64,000 bases of DNA, taken from Micromonospora avicenniae. GTDB taxonomy: Bacteria > Actinomycetota > Actinomycetes > Mycobacteriales > Micromonosporaceae. The notes beneath the pieces are model-generated. The model saw only the letters and a program-made list of their open reading frames with translations, searched no databases and was not told the origin of the DNA. The stretch lies in contig NZ_FTNF01000030.1 in assembly GCF_900156065.1 (NCBI RefSeq), positions 1 through 64,000 of the forward strand, given 5' to 3'. The position numbers and the translations under genes were made by a program. How positions within the stretch are numbered: the stretch's first letter is position 1; each line of letters begins with the position of its first letter. Shown here piece by piece: positions 1 to 7,881 of the stretch.

Positions 1-81
1 CGACGCCAACGATCCCTGTCCCGGTTGACCCCTATCGAGTACGAGACCAACATGACCCCACCGGCCAGTCAGGCCGCGTGA
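1..81 (+). CDS. IS3-family transposase OrfB, 3' end only
   Basis: The first 26 codons read through to TGA at 79-81 and carry LTPIEYE followed by a short Met/Thr/Pro tail, the usual C-terminus of IS3-type OrfB integrases. About 20 bp after the stop, TGTCACCCATCGGTGCAGCA resembles an IS3 right inverted repeat. The rest of the element lies left of the window. Identification rests on a short C-terminal motif only; the catalytic DDE residues are not visible. Confidence 0.6.
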   Translation, partial: RRQRSLSRLTPIEYETNMTPPASQAA

Positions 82-175
82 CTGAAACTGTCACCCATCG
101 GTGCAGCAGACCCGCCGCACTAGACCGCCGACCGACAAAGGCGCGACGCTCAGCCAGATCCGGAGGTTCCCAGCA

Positions 176-508
176 GTGGCTCGCAAGATGTATCAAGTCA
201 TCGTGCGCGGCAAGTTCGCACCACTCGATGACGAGCAGCGGGCCGCCCTGCTCGCCAAGGCTGACGAACACGACGTGTTCCGGGCGAAGTTCACCGAGGA
301 AGGCACCGTGACCTACGAGCGGTCCCTGCTCGCGTTCACCTTCCGCTGCGTGGTCCCAGCCACCGAGGAGGAGAAGGAAGCAGCCGTAATCGGCAGGGCG
401 GAGACGCTTGCTGCGGCTGCCGTCCGGAAACTCGGTGCCGACTACCGCGACCTTAAGTCGGTGTCGACCGACCTCGAGAACATCAAAATCCGCCGGCGCG
501 CTGACTGA
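176..508 (+). CDS. DUF6204 family protein
   Basis: A 110-residue protein of unknown function. I chose the GTG at 176 because GGAGG sits 9 nt upstream; the ATG at 188 opens the conserved part (MYQVIVRGKF). The body matches the small actinobacterial DUF6204 family: an N-terminal strand, a central FTEEGTVTYE segment with a beta-rich Cys-containing strand after it, and a C-terminal basic tail. No catalytic motif, signal peptide or membrane segment is seen. It stands alone between an IS3 remnant and a truncated methyltransferase, so context gives no role. Confidence 0.75.
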   Translation: MARKMYQVIVRGKFAPLDDEQRAALLAKADEHDVFRAKFTEEGTVTYERSLLAFTFRCVVPATEEEKEAAVIGRAETLAAAAVRKLGADYRDLKSVSTDLENIKIRRRAD

Positions 509-787
509 CCACTTTCGACAGATCAGCGCTGCTACCGGGCCGTGATGGCGTCAGCGCGCCCGGCTGAACTCGTCGAGGCGGTTACCACTTCGCTACGCTG
601 CCCCCAATCTGCTCTCAATGCAAGCACCACCTGTTGCATTCGTCCGTCACGGCTTTGACCTGCCCACACTCCCCCACCGTGCGGGTATAGGAAGCCGTTG
701 ACGTCGTCCCTTGCCCCGTTCACAAGCTGACCATGTTCTAAGCAGAATTGGTCGCTTCTCCGATCGTCCTGCCGACATGCTGTCCGC

Positions 788-1058
788 ATGGGAGCAGGCT
801 TTAGCGGGGACGTCGCGACCTACTACGCGAGACACCGGCTCAGTTACCCGCCCGAAGTGCTCGATGCCATCGTCGGTGCGTACCGCCTGGGTCCTGGCGA
901 CACAGTGGTCGAGCTCGGCTGCGGCACCGGCCAGATGAGTTTGCCGCTTGCATCCCAGGTGGGGACCGTCGTCGGCGTAGACCCTGAGCCCGACATGCTG
1001 GCCTTGGCCCGCCGAGCCGCCCTCAACGCCGAGAGGGCCAACGCCGCGTGGTTGCTAG
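788..1058 (+). pseudogene. Class I SAM-dependent methyltransferase, truncated by IS5-family element
   Basis: The reading frame opens with a YYARHRLSYPPEVLDAI segment typical of small-molecule methyltransferases. It contains the SAM-binding glycine motif VVELGCGTGQMSLPLA and the acidic end of strand 2 (VVGVDPEPDML). After about 90 codons it runs into the insertion sequence. Joining the sequence on the far side of the element gives no recognisable methyltransferase, so the C-terminal two thirds is deleted rather than simply interrupted. It cannot make a functional enzyme. A start at the ATG at 788 is likely but lacks a clear ribosome site. Confidence 0.8.
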
Positions 1059-1669
1059 GCCGTGTCTCGAAGTGCGTGTAGCCATTCGTTGATCACGGTG
1101 ACGTGGATGGTGGCTTCGTAGCGGACGGCCAGCTTTTCGTATGTGGTGGCCAGCCCTCGGTGGCGTTTGAGGCGGTTGATGCCGCACTCGACAGCGTGGC
1201 GCTGTCGGTAGACCTCGGGGTCGAAGGCAGGTGGTCGGCCGCCGGCGGAGCCCTTGGCCCGCCGGTGGGCGTCCTGGTCGACCTTGCTCGGGATGCAGGC
1301 CCTGATCCCACGGCGGCGCAGGTAGGTCCGGTTGGCGCGGGAGCTGTAGGCCCGGTCGGCGATCACGCGGTCTGGTCGCACGCGCGGACGGCCGACACCG
1401 AGACGGGGCACGCGGATGCCGGCCAGCACGGCGGCGAACTGCGGGCTGTCACCGCGATGCCCGGCGGTCAGGAGCATCGACAGCGGCTTGCCGCCCTGCT
1501 CACAGGCAAGGTGCGGCTTGGTGGTCCACCCGCCACGGGACCGGCCCAGGGCGTGGTCGCCTGGCTCGGCACGGACCCCACCCGGGCGGCTCGATCTGCT
1601 GCGGCGGGCGCCGACGTGCACCCACGGCGTGTTGGTGAGCCCGAGCGATGGTGGAATCGACGCTGACAT
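1055..1669 (-). CDS. IS5-family transposase, OrfB (C-terminal half)
   Basis: It supplies the rest of the DDE domain: HALGRSRGGWTTKPHLA, the second Asp in VIADRAYSS, and the final Glu in VECGINRLKRHRGLATTYEKLA. The frame is +1 relative to OrfA and overlaps it by about 170 nt. No A-rich slippery run is visible at the switch (near 1590-1600, GGGTGGGGTCC), so the shift could be programmed or a mutation. The first codons shown are probably never an independent start. The TAG stop lies wholly within the flanking CTAG target site. Confidence 0.8.
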   Translation of the reverse strand: MSASIPPSLGLTNTPWVHVGARRSRSSRPGGVRAEPGDHALGRSRGGWTTKPHLACEQGGKPLSMLLTAGHRGDSPQFAAVLAGIRVPRLGVGRPRVRPDRVIADRAYSSRANRTYLRRRGIRACIPSKVDQDAHRRAKGSAGGRPPAFDPEVYRQRHAVECGINRLKRHRGLATTYEKLAVRYEATIHVTVINEWLHALRDTA

Positions 1670-2072
1670 CCCACGTGATCAACCCGGCCGCGTCCGCGCG
1701 AGCCTGCAAGCCGGTCACGATCTGCTGCCAGACCCCGGCCCGCTGCCAATTCCGGAACAACGCGTAGATCGCCTGCCAGGAGCCGTAGCACGCCGGCACA
1801 TCCCGCCACGGCGCACCGACCCGCACCCGCCACCGGATGCCGTCAATGAGTTGCCGCTTGCTCCACCGCGACGGTCGGCCCGGCCGCTTACCCGCAGGCA
1901 GCAGCGAATCCAACACCCTCCACTGGCCGTCGGTCCGGTCGTGCCGCCTCGTCACCGCTATGGTGGCCACGAGGTCTCCGGTATTCAGGTTCCTCTTGGT
2001 CGATGAACCCTCTACCGGAGACCTCGCTATTTATCGACCACCGACACGCCGCACCCAACTTCGAAACACTGC
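1059..2072 (-). mobile_element. IS5-family (IS427-like) insertion sequence
   Basis: The ends are imperfect inverted repeats: GGCCGTGTCTCGAAGTGCG on the left and GGCAGTGTTTCGAAGTTGGG on the right (read inward). Both are flanked by the tetranucleotide CTAG (1055-1058 and 2073-2076), the target duplication typical of the IS427 group. The element of about 1.0 kb carries two overlapping transposase frames on the minus strand. It disrupts a methyltransferase gene on its left. Family assignment is from transposase motifs, ends and target site; the subgroup is inferred. Confidence 0.85.
1500..1970 (-). CDS. IS5-family transposase, OrfA (N-terminal half)
   Basis: This encodes the N-terminal DUF4096-type and helix-turn-helix half of an IS5 transposase, with RPSRWSKRQLIDGIRWRVR followed by WRDVPACYGSWQAIYALFRNW. 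The first catalytic Asp lies in the DVSVDSTIARAHQH motif near residue 103. The frame then diverges into low-complexity Arg/Pro residues before its stop, while homologous sequence resumes in another frame. A functional transposase therefore needs a frameshift into the downstream frame. Confidence 0.8.
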   Translation of the reverse strand: MATIAVTRRHDRTDGQWRVLDSLLPAGKRPGRPSRWSKRQLIDGIRWRVRVGAPWRDVPACYGSWQAIYALFRNWQRAGVWQQIVTGLQARADAAGLITWDVSVDSTIARAHQHAVGARRRPPQQIEPPGWGPCRARRPRPGPVPWRVDHQAAPCL

Positions 2073-2239
2073 CTAGACCACCGGGCCGTCGCGCTCCTGC
2101 TCAACGGGCGAACACGGTGGATGCGCGAGTCCGACACCTCTACGTGCGGGATCCGTAACCGTCATGCCCCTGAAGCGGGCCCGGCGGGGGCTGAGTTGAG
2201 CGAGCGCAGCCTGCCGTCGGGCCCGCCTGAGCACCGCGT

Positions 2240-2845
2240 CTACTTCGCCAACCCGAATCCACCGATGGTGGTCGTGAGGTTCTCGGCCAGTAGCTTGCGG
2301 ATCTGGGCGCCCTGCGGGGTGGCCCAGTCCTTGGCGAGTTCGCCGAGGACCGCGGCGGTGGTGATCAGGTTGACGCCGGCCTGGATCATGCGCAGTCGGG
2401 CGATTTCTTCGGAGTACTGGAACACCGATCCTCCGGCGTCGAGCACCGCGTAGACGTCGTATCCGGCTTGCTTGGCGCTGAGGGCGGTGTAGACCAGGCA
2501 TCCGTCGTTGGTGGTGCCGGCCATGATCAGTGTGCGGCGGCCGGTGGCCTCGACGGCCCGCACGAAGTCCGGGTCGTCCCAGGAGTCGACGATGCCGGTG
2601 CGCTTGATCCGGTTCGCGTACGCCTCGGGGTTGATCTCCTCCAGTCCGGGCATCCACCAGTCCTTGTTGTCGTCCTCGGTGCTGCTGGTCCAGACGTTGG
2701 GGATGTCGAGGACCTGGGCCGCCTTGACCAGGGTGATGCTGTTCAACTTGGCGATCTCTGGCGGCTGGGTCTTGATGAAGCCCATCGAGATGACCTGGTG
2801 GTCGATCAGGATCAGCGCACTGTCCTGCGCCTTCAGGTTTGTCAT
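2240..2845 (-). CDS. Isochorismatase-like cysteine hydrolase (YcaC type)
   Basis: A 201-residue member of the isochorismatase-like hydrolase superfamily. Asp15 (LILIDHQ), a Lys near residue 81 (RIKRTG) and nucleophilic Cys116 (TTNDGCLVYTAL) form the Asp-Lys-Cys triad, and the Asp-His-Gln at the start is typical of YcaC-like proteins of unknown substrate. The start at 2845 follows GGAGTT and is preferred over an upstream ATG. It lies downstream of the DsbA-like gene on the same strand, divergent from the HxlR regulator, suggesting shared control by that redox or electrophile-responsive factor. The real substrate is unknown. Confidence 0.85.
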   Translation of the reverse strand: MTNLKAQDSALILIDHQVISMGFIKTQPPEIAKLNSITLVKAAQVLDIPNVWTSSTEDDNKDWWMPGLEEINPEAYANRIKRTGIVDSWDDPDFVRAVEATGRRTLIMAGTTNDGCLVYTALSAKQAGYDVYAVLDAGGSVFQYSEEIARLRMIQAGVNLITTAAVLGELAKDWATPQGAQIRKLLAENLTTTIGGFGLAK

Positions 2846-2993
2846 GGTCTTTAACTCCAATTTGGGTATGGCGGACCCTCGTGGGTCCACTCCTTGTTCC
2901 CCGAGCGGTTCGGCTCGGGTTGCTGGCGAGGCGCCGGCCGGGATTCGCCCGCGGAGTTCCGGGCGGGCTGTCGGGTGGTGCCGGCCCCTCGGG

Positions 2994-3701
2994 TTATGCG
3001 CAGCCGTCCGGGGTGCAGACGCCGTCGGTGTCGACGCCGGTGACGAGCGGCAGCGGCTGCGGTGTGGGGTGGCTCTCGTCCCACACCGTGGTGATCACCT
3101 TCAGCAGGTCGTCGGTGCCGATGGCCCCGGGGACGGCGACGCGGCCGTCGAAGACGAGGAACGGTGCGCCGCGGGCGCCGAGGCGCTGGGCCTCACTCTG
3201 GTCGGCCGTCACGCGGGCTCGGTAGCGGCGGCTGCGCAGTGCCTCGGCTGCCTCCGCACGGTCCAGGCCCACCTCGGTGGCGAAGTCGAGGACCTCCTCG
3301 GCGGTCCACAGCTTGCGGGCCTGCCCGAAGTGTGCGCGGAACATCGCCGTCCAGATCTCGTTGCCCCGACCCTGGTCCGCCGCGTAGGCGAGCAGTTCGT
3401 GGGCCAGGTCGGTCGGGCCGAGCGTGCGCTCGACCGCGTGGTAGGGCGTCAGGCCCTCCGCCTTGGCGGCCCGCTCGATCGGTCGCAGGACCTGGTTCAC
3501 GGTCGACGTGGGCGCCCCGGCCATCTCGATCAGCTTCCGCTGGGTGACGCCGGACCGCGGCAGGTCGGGGTGCAGCTGGAAGGACCGGTGGATCACCTGT
3601 ACCTGGTCGCCGTAGGCAAACCGGTCCAGGGCCCGGCGCAGCCGATGATCCATCAGCCCGCAGTACGGGCAGACGATGTCCGACCAGAACTCGATCTTCA
3701 T
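2994..3701 (-). CDS. DsbA-family thioredoxin-fold oxidoreductase (FrnE-like)
   Basis: A 235-residue cytoplasmic protein opening with FWSDIVCPYCG, so the redox pair is Cys11 and Cys14 at the start of the thioredoxin fold. A helical insertion follows (residues about 55-160) and the cis-Pro strand GAPFLVFDGRVAVPGA lies near residue 185. This is the FrnE/2-hydroxychromene-isomerase-like branch, often called polyketide-associated disulfide isomerase. Two extra Cys sit in the C-terminal tail (CTPDGCA). It has a strong AGGAGG ribosome site and no signal peptide. The gene is divergent from the HxlR regulator and probably regulated by it. Confidence 0.88.
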   Translation of the reverse strand: MKIEFWSDIVCPYCGLMDHRLRRALDRFAYGDQVQVIHRSFQLHPDLPRSGVTQRKLIEMAGAPTSTVNQVLRPIERAAKAEGLTPYHAVERTLGPTDLAHELLAYAADQGRGNEIWTAMFRAHFGQARKLWTAEEVLDFATEVGLDRAEAAEALRSRRYRARVTADQSEAQRLGARGAPFLVFDGRVAVPGAIGTDDLLKVITTVWDESHPTPQPLPLVTGVDTDGVCTPDGCA

Positions 3702-3826
3702 GGCACCTCCTCCTAATTCTTACCCTCTGTTCGTAGCCCCATCATGCATTAGAATTTGAAGCGTGCAAAAGGCACATTCATGTGCGTAGCGACCGAGTGA
3801 CCGAACAGACGGAATAGGCGGAGACC
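3702..3826. promoter_or_regulatory. Divergent promoter region between DsbA-like gene and HxlR regulator
   Basis: The 125 bp between the two divergent starts are AT-richer than their surroundings. They include TGCATTAGAATTTG and the inverted repeat GTGCaaaagGCAC. HxlR-type dimers usually bind such short palindromes between divergent genes, so this is the likely operator. The exact site is inferred. Confidence 0.4.
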
Positions 3827-4270
3827 ATGAAGGCAGAAAATCTTCGACGGACACGAACCAACGTCCGGGCGAACGTCCGGAACGTCCCAGGGCCCTGTGC
3901 CCACTGGAACGACGAGGACGCCGACTTCATCCGCGAGGTCCTGGATCTTGTCGGCGACAAGTGGAGCGTGCTGATCATCGGCACCCTCGCCGACAAGCCC
4001 GTCCGCTACTCGGACCTCGCCGACGCGATCCCCGGCATCTCCCAACGCATGCTCACCCTCACCCTGAAGCACCTGCAACGCACCGGACTCGTCACCCGGA
4101 CCTCCTACCCCGAAGTCCCGCCCCGCGTCGAATACGCCCTCACCGAACTCGGCACCTCACTCCTGTCCACCGTCCTGGCCCTGGCGGCCTGGTCCGCCGA
4201 CAACCACGCCGAGATCCGCCGTCACCAGACCGAATACGACCGCGCCGGGACTGTAAGACGAACGGTGTAA
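3827..4270 (+). CDS. HxlR-family transcriptional regulator, C-terminus altered by IS256-type insertion
   Basis: A winged-helix regulator of 147 residues. Cys24 in PGPCAHW is followed by VLDLVGDKWSVLIIGTL, the hallmark HxlR segment, then PGISQRMLTLTLKHLQRTGL (recognition helix) and the wing around VPPRVEYALT. The HxlR core is complete. Its last roughly nine codons are read from the left end of an IS256-family element that entered near residue 138, so the native tail is lost but function may survive. It is divergent from a DsbA-like/isochorismatase pair, the classic arrangement for a thiol- or electrophile-sensing HxlR protein. Confidence 0.85.
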   Translation: MKAENLRRTRTNVRANVRNVPGPCAHWNDEDADFIREVLDLVGDKWSVLIIGTLADKPVRYSDLADAIPGISQRMLTLTLKHLQRTGLVTRTSYPEVPPRVEYALTELGTSLLSTVLALAAWSADNHAEIRRHQTEYDRAGTVRRTV

Positions 4271-5636
4271 CTCCTGATCAAGGAGCAGCACCTGATGTCT
4301 GATAGATCGACGATCGCCGTGGATACTGCCGCGGTGGCGAAGAACGTGCCGGGACAACCGGCGGAGGGTGTGGACGCGGAGCTGGTCGCCCAGCTGGTGG
4401 AGCAGGCCCGTGCAGCGGGTCTGCAGCTGACCGGGGACGGTGGTCTGCTGCAGCAGCTCACGAAGCGGGTTCTGGAGTCGGCGCTCGAGGGTGAGATCAC
4501 CGATCACCTGGGCTATGACAAGGGCGACCCGGCGGGTAAGAACGGCGGGAACTCCCGCAATGGTGTGCGGGCCAAGACGGTGCTGACCGACGTGGGCCCG
4601 GTCGAGATCGATGTGCCGCGCGACCGCGACGGGTCGTTCACGCCGCAGATCGTGCGCAAGCGGCAGCGCCGGCTGTCCGGGCTGGACGACATGGTGATCT
4701 CCCTGTCGGCCAAGGGCCTGACCACCGGAGAGATCCAGGCCCACCTGGCTGAGGTGTATGGCGCTGAGGTCTCACGTCAGACGATCTCGACGATCACCGA
4801 CAAGGTCGTCGAGGGCATGACTGAGTGGCAGAACCGGCCCCTGGACCCGGTCTATCCGGTGATCTTCCTGGACGCGGTGCATGTGAAGATCCGCGACGGG
4901 AAGGTCGCCAACCGGCCCATCTACCTGGCCCTGGCCGTCACGGTCGAGGGCACCCGGGACATTCTCGGCTTGTGGGCCGGCGACGGCGGCGAGGGCGCCA
5001 AGTTCTGGCTGCAGGTCCTCACCGAGTTGAAGAACCGCGGAGTCGCGGACGCGTGCATGGTGGTCTGCGACGGGCTCAAGGGCCTGCCGGACGCGATCGC
5101 CGAAGTGTGGCCCGAAGCCGTCGTGCAGACCTGCGTGATCCACCTGCTGCGGGCCTCGTTTCGGTATGCCGGCCGGCAGCACTGGGACGCTATCGCCAAG
5201 GCCCTCAAGCCGGTCTACACGGCTCCCACCGAATCAGCGGCCCGAGCCCGGTTCACCGAGTTCACCGAAGCCTGGGGCGACAGGTATCCGGCGATCGTGC
5301 GGCTGTGGGAGCAGGCGTGGGCGGAGTTCGTGCCGTTCCTGGCCTTCGACGCCGAGATCCGCACCGTCGTCTGCTCCACCAATGCCATCGAGAGCGTCAA
5401 CGCCCGCATCCGCCGCGCCGTCCGCGCCCGCGGGCATTTCCCGAACGAGGCCGCCGCGCTCAAGTGCGTCTACCTCGCCGTGATGAGCCTCGACCCCACC
5501 GGGCAGGGCCGCCGACGCTGGACCATGCGCTGGAAACCCGCCCTGAACGCCTTCGACATCGCCTTCGAAGGACGCCTGTCCGCAGGCCGCAAGTAGCCGT
5601 CAACAACCCGAGTTACACCGTTCGTTTGACAGACCC
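4247..5636 (+). mobile_element. IS256-family insertion sequence
   Basis: The termini GGGACTGTAAGACGAACGGT and GGGTCTGTCAAACGAACGGT (read inward) form an imperfect inverted repeat ending in GTGTAACTC on both sides. Flanks are ACCGCGCC (4239-4246) and ACCGCGCG (5637-5644), identical over 7 of 8 bp, which fits the 8-9 bp target duplication of this family. The element is 1.39 kb with one transposase gene and sits in the 3' end of an HxlR regulator gene. It appears complete and possibly active. Confidence 0.88.
4295..5596 (+). CDS. IS256-family (mutator type) transposase
   Basis: A full-length 433-residue transposase. The catalytic triad is visible as Asp193 (VIFLDAVHVKIRDG), Asp259 (VVCDGLKGLPDAI) and Glu366 (STNAIESVNARIRRAV). 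The family Cys/His signature CVIHLLRASFRY follows the second Asp. An N-terminal helical DNA-binding region (residues 30-175) precedes it, including SRQTISTITDKVVE. AAGGAG lies upstream of the ATG. No frameshift or internal stop, so the element looks intact. Confidence 0.95.
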   Translation: MSDRSTIAVDTAAVAKNVPGQPAEGVDAELVAQLVEQARAAGLQLTGDGGLLQQLTKRVLESALEGEITDHLGYDKGDPAGKNGGNSRNGVRAKTVLTDVGPVEIDVPRDRDGSFTPQIVRKRQRRLSGLDDMVISLSAKGLTTGEIQAHLAEVYGAEVSRQTISTITDKVVEGMTEWQNRPLDPVYPVIFLDAVHVKIRDGKVANRPIYLALAVTVEGTRDILGLWAGDGGEGAKFWLQVLTELKNRGVADACMVVCDGLKGLPDAIAEVWPEAVVQTCVIHLLRASFRYAGRQHWDAIAKALKPVYTAPTESAARARFTEFTEAWGDRYPAIVRLWEQAWAEFVPFLAFDAEIRTVVCSTNAIESVNARIRRAVRARGHFPNEAAALKCVYLAVMSLDPTGQGRRRWTMRWKPALNAFDIAFEGRLSAGRK

Positions 5637-5667
5637 ACCGCGCGACGAGACGTAGGAGCAGGGACTG

Positions 5668-5934
5668 TCAGTGGCGGGTGTGTGCGATGTCGCCGGCACT
5701 GCGACGTGGTGTCGTTGCCCAGGACTGGAGCCAGGCAGTCTCGAAAAGCGGTGTCAGGTTTCCGAGGTGGTTGATGATCGCCCGAAGTCCCGGGTGCGGA
5801 TTCGTTCTGGGAAACATGAGGGAGAGCGGGTAGGCGAGCGTCGGGTTCACGATCGGGATGCGGCGTAGGTCGTGGTTCGTCGGCCAGATGTACGCGCGCA
5901 CCGACGAGGGTGGCCACGTCGGCGGAGCCCGCAA
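5668..5934 (-). pseudogene. LysR-type regulator, C-terminal remnant
   Basis: The translated piece contains LRRIPIVNPTLAYPLSLMF followed by PRTNPHPGLRAI, which matches the last strands and helix of LysR substrate-binding domains. The preceding strand (AALAGSADVATLVGAR) is in another frame, so at least one frameshift separates them. No helix-turn-helix domain is present upstream. The fragment abuts the IS256-family element and ends about 30 bp from it, consistent with decay around a mobile-element hotspot. Exact left and right limits are uncertain. Confidence 0.5.
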
Positions 5935-6346
5935 GGGCAGCTGTCTGCGCCCTGGTCATACACCATGTGACAAACCGGCGACATATGCTCGCCGAGATGC
6001 GTCGTGAGTGACAGATGCACCAGGAGAGATCGTCTTGCTCCGAGCCTGTAGTAGCTCGGAGCAAGATGATTAATTTCGCGCTGGCTCCCGTCACTTTTGA
6101 CCGCATCAAGATACTTTCGCGAGAGGAGACAAAGCGGTTATTTACAACAGCGTTGATGACCATCGAGTCACCGTCGGCGATATGGCCCTGGCCTCATCTG
6201 GTTCCCCTTGAGGCGGATTTCCGGACGGTGGCCCTGCGGTAACAGGGTGGGCAGGGCCTCGGAGCGTGGGAGACGGTTCGTGCCGTCGTTGATCGTCATG
6301 CCGGCAACGCGACGCGGCCCGTGGTACTGGGATACGGTCCACTTCC
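5935..6346. other. Intergenic stretch without convincing gene
   Basis: It holds the frameshifted upstream part of the LysR remnant (to about 5995) and then about 350 bp with locally lower GC (for example around 6060-6165). Open frames here are short and have no recognisable motifs. The right end presumably carries the promoter of the MocR-type gene. Confidence 0.5.
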
Positions 6347-7786
6347 GTGACAGATTCGCGGGCCAGTTCGGGGGCCGTCCCACCGTCGGTGTTCGGCGCC
6401 GACCTGCATCTGGACCTGATCGGCCCCGGGCTGCGCGCCGGGCTCACGGACGCCCTGCGGGAAGCCATCCGCACCGGACGTCTGGTGCCTGGCACCCGGC
6501 TGCCGTCGTCCCGTTCACTCGCCGCCGATCTCGGCGTCGCCCGCAACACCGTCGCCGACACCTACGCCGAACTAGTCGCCGAGGGCTGGCTCACCGCCCG
6601 GCAGGGCTCCGGAACGCGGGTGGCCAAGCGGGCCGAACCGCGCAGCGCAGCGCCCACTGCCCCGCGCGCAAGGCCCACCCAGCGCCGTCCCACGTACGGC
6701 CTGCTGCCGGGTGCGCCGACCCTCGCGGAGTTTCCCCGCACTCAGTGGCTCAAAGCCGCTCGCCGGGCGCTGACGGCGGCCCCGAATGATGCCTTCAACT
6801 ACGGCGACGCGCTCGGCCGGGTGGAGCTGCGCACCGCCCTCGCCGACTATCTGGCGCGGGCTCGCGGGGTGTACGCCGAACCCGACCGGATCGTGGTCTG
6901 TGCCGGTTTCCACCACGGCCTGACCCTGATGGCGCAGGTCCTACGGGCGCGGCGGGTCGCGGCGCTAGCTGTCGAGTCGTACGGCCTCGACGTCTACCGC
7001 GACCTGCTGACCAGCGCCGGCCTACGCATTCCGCCCGTCTACGTCGACGAACACGGCGCGCGCACCGACGATTTGACGGGGTTGAGCGCGGTGGGCGCAG
7101 CGCTGTTGACACCGGCGCATCAGTACCCGACGGGGGTCGCGTTGACCCCGCAGCGGCGCACGGCGGCGGTGGACTGGGCCCGCGCCACCGGCGGGCTGAT
7201 CCTGGAGGACGACTACGACGGAGAGTTCAGATACGACCGCCAGCCGGTGGGCGCGCTGCAGGGCCTCGACCCGGAGCGGGTGGTGTACTTCGGCACGGCG
7301 AGCAAATCACTGGCGCCCGGACTGCGGCTCGGTTGGATGGTGCTGCCGAAAGAGCTGGTCCCGGAGGTCGTAGCCGCCAAGGGAGACATCGACTACATGT
7401 CGAGCGCGCTGGAACAGCTCACGCTCGCCGAGTTCATCGCCTCGGGCGCGTACGACCGTCAGGTACGCACGATGCGCGTGCGCTACCGCCGCCGCCGGGA
7501 CGAGCTGGTCACGGCGCTTGCCCGGCGTGCGCCCGCCGTCCGCGTGACCGGGATGGCCGCCGGCCTACAGGTGGTCCTCGAGCTCCCGCCCGGCACCGAG
7601 AACGCGGTCGTCCAGGCGGCGGCCCGCCAGGGCCTGGCGGTGGCCCCGATGGCCGACTTCCGCCACGAGCTGGCCGACGCGGACTGGCGGTCGGCCGAGC
7701 CGGACGGGCTGGTGGTCAACTATGCGGCTCCCTCGGACAGCGCGTGGGCGGGAGCGCTGGACGCCCTGTGTGGGGTCATGCCGTAG
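6347..7786 (+). CDS. MocR-family regulator (GntR wHTH fused to PLP aminotransferase domain)
   Basis: A 479-residue PdxR/MocR-type protein. Residues about 25-95 form a GntR winged helix (LREAIRTGRLVPGTRLPSSR, then LAADLGVARNTVADTYAELV). A linker of about 20 residues leads to a fold-type I aminotransferase domain with the NYGDALG motif, LEDDYDGEFRYD and the PLP-binding Lys in YFGTASKSLAPGLRLGW. Such proteins sense PLP or a PLP-amino acid adduct and usually control vitamin B6, GABA or taurine genes. No obvious target neighbours it. The GTG start has no clear ribosome site; the transcript may be leaderless. Confidence 0.92.
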   Translation: MTDSRASSGAVPPSVFGADLHLDLIGPGLRAGLTDALREAIRTGRLVPGTRLPSSRSLAADLGVARNTVADTYAELVAEGWLTARQGSGTRVAKRAEPRSAAPTAPRARPTQRRPTYGLLPGAPTLAEFPRTQWLKAARRALTAAPNDAFNYGDALGRVELRTALADYLARARGVYAEPDRIVVCAGFHHGLTLMAQVLRARRVAALAVESYGLDVYRDLLTSAGLRIPPVYVDEHGARTDDLTGLSAVGAALLTPAHQYPTGVALTPQRRTAAVDWARATGGLILEDDYDGEFRYDRQPVGALQGLDPERVVYFGTASKSLAPGLRLGWMVLPKELVPEVVAAKGDIDYMSSALEQLTLAEFIASGAYDRQVRTMRVRYRRRRDELVTALARRAPAVRVTGMAAGLQVVLELPPGTENAVVQAAARQGLAVAPMADFRHELADADWRSAEPDGLVVNYAAPSDSAWAGALDALCGVMP

Positions 7787-7881
7787 GCCGGCCCGGTCAG
7801 ACGCTTGCCGTGCCGCCGGGCCTGGTGAGGTTGTGCCAGTGATTCCTGAAATCCCCTGGTTGGTCGAGAGGCTCATCATCG

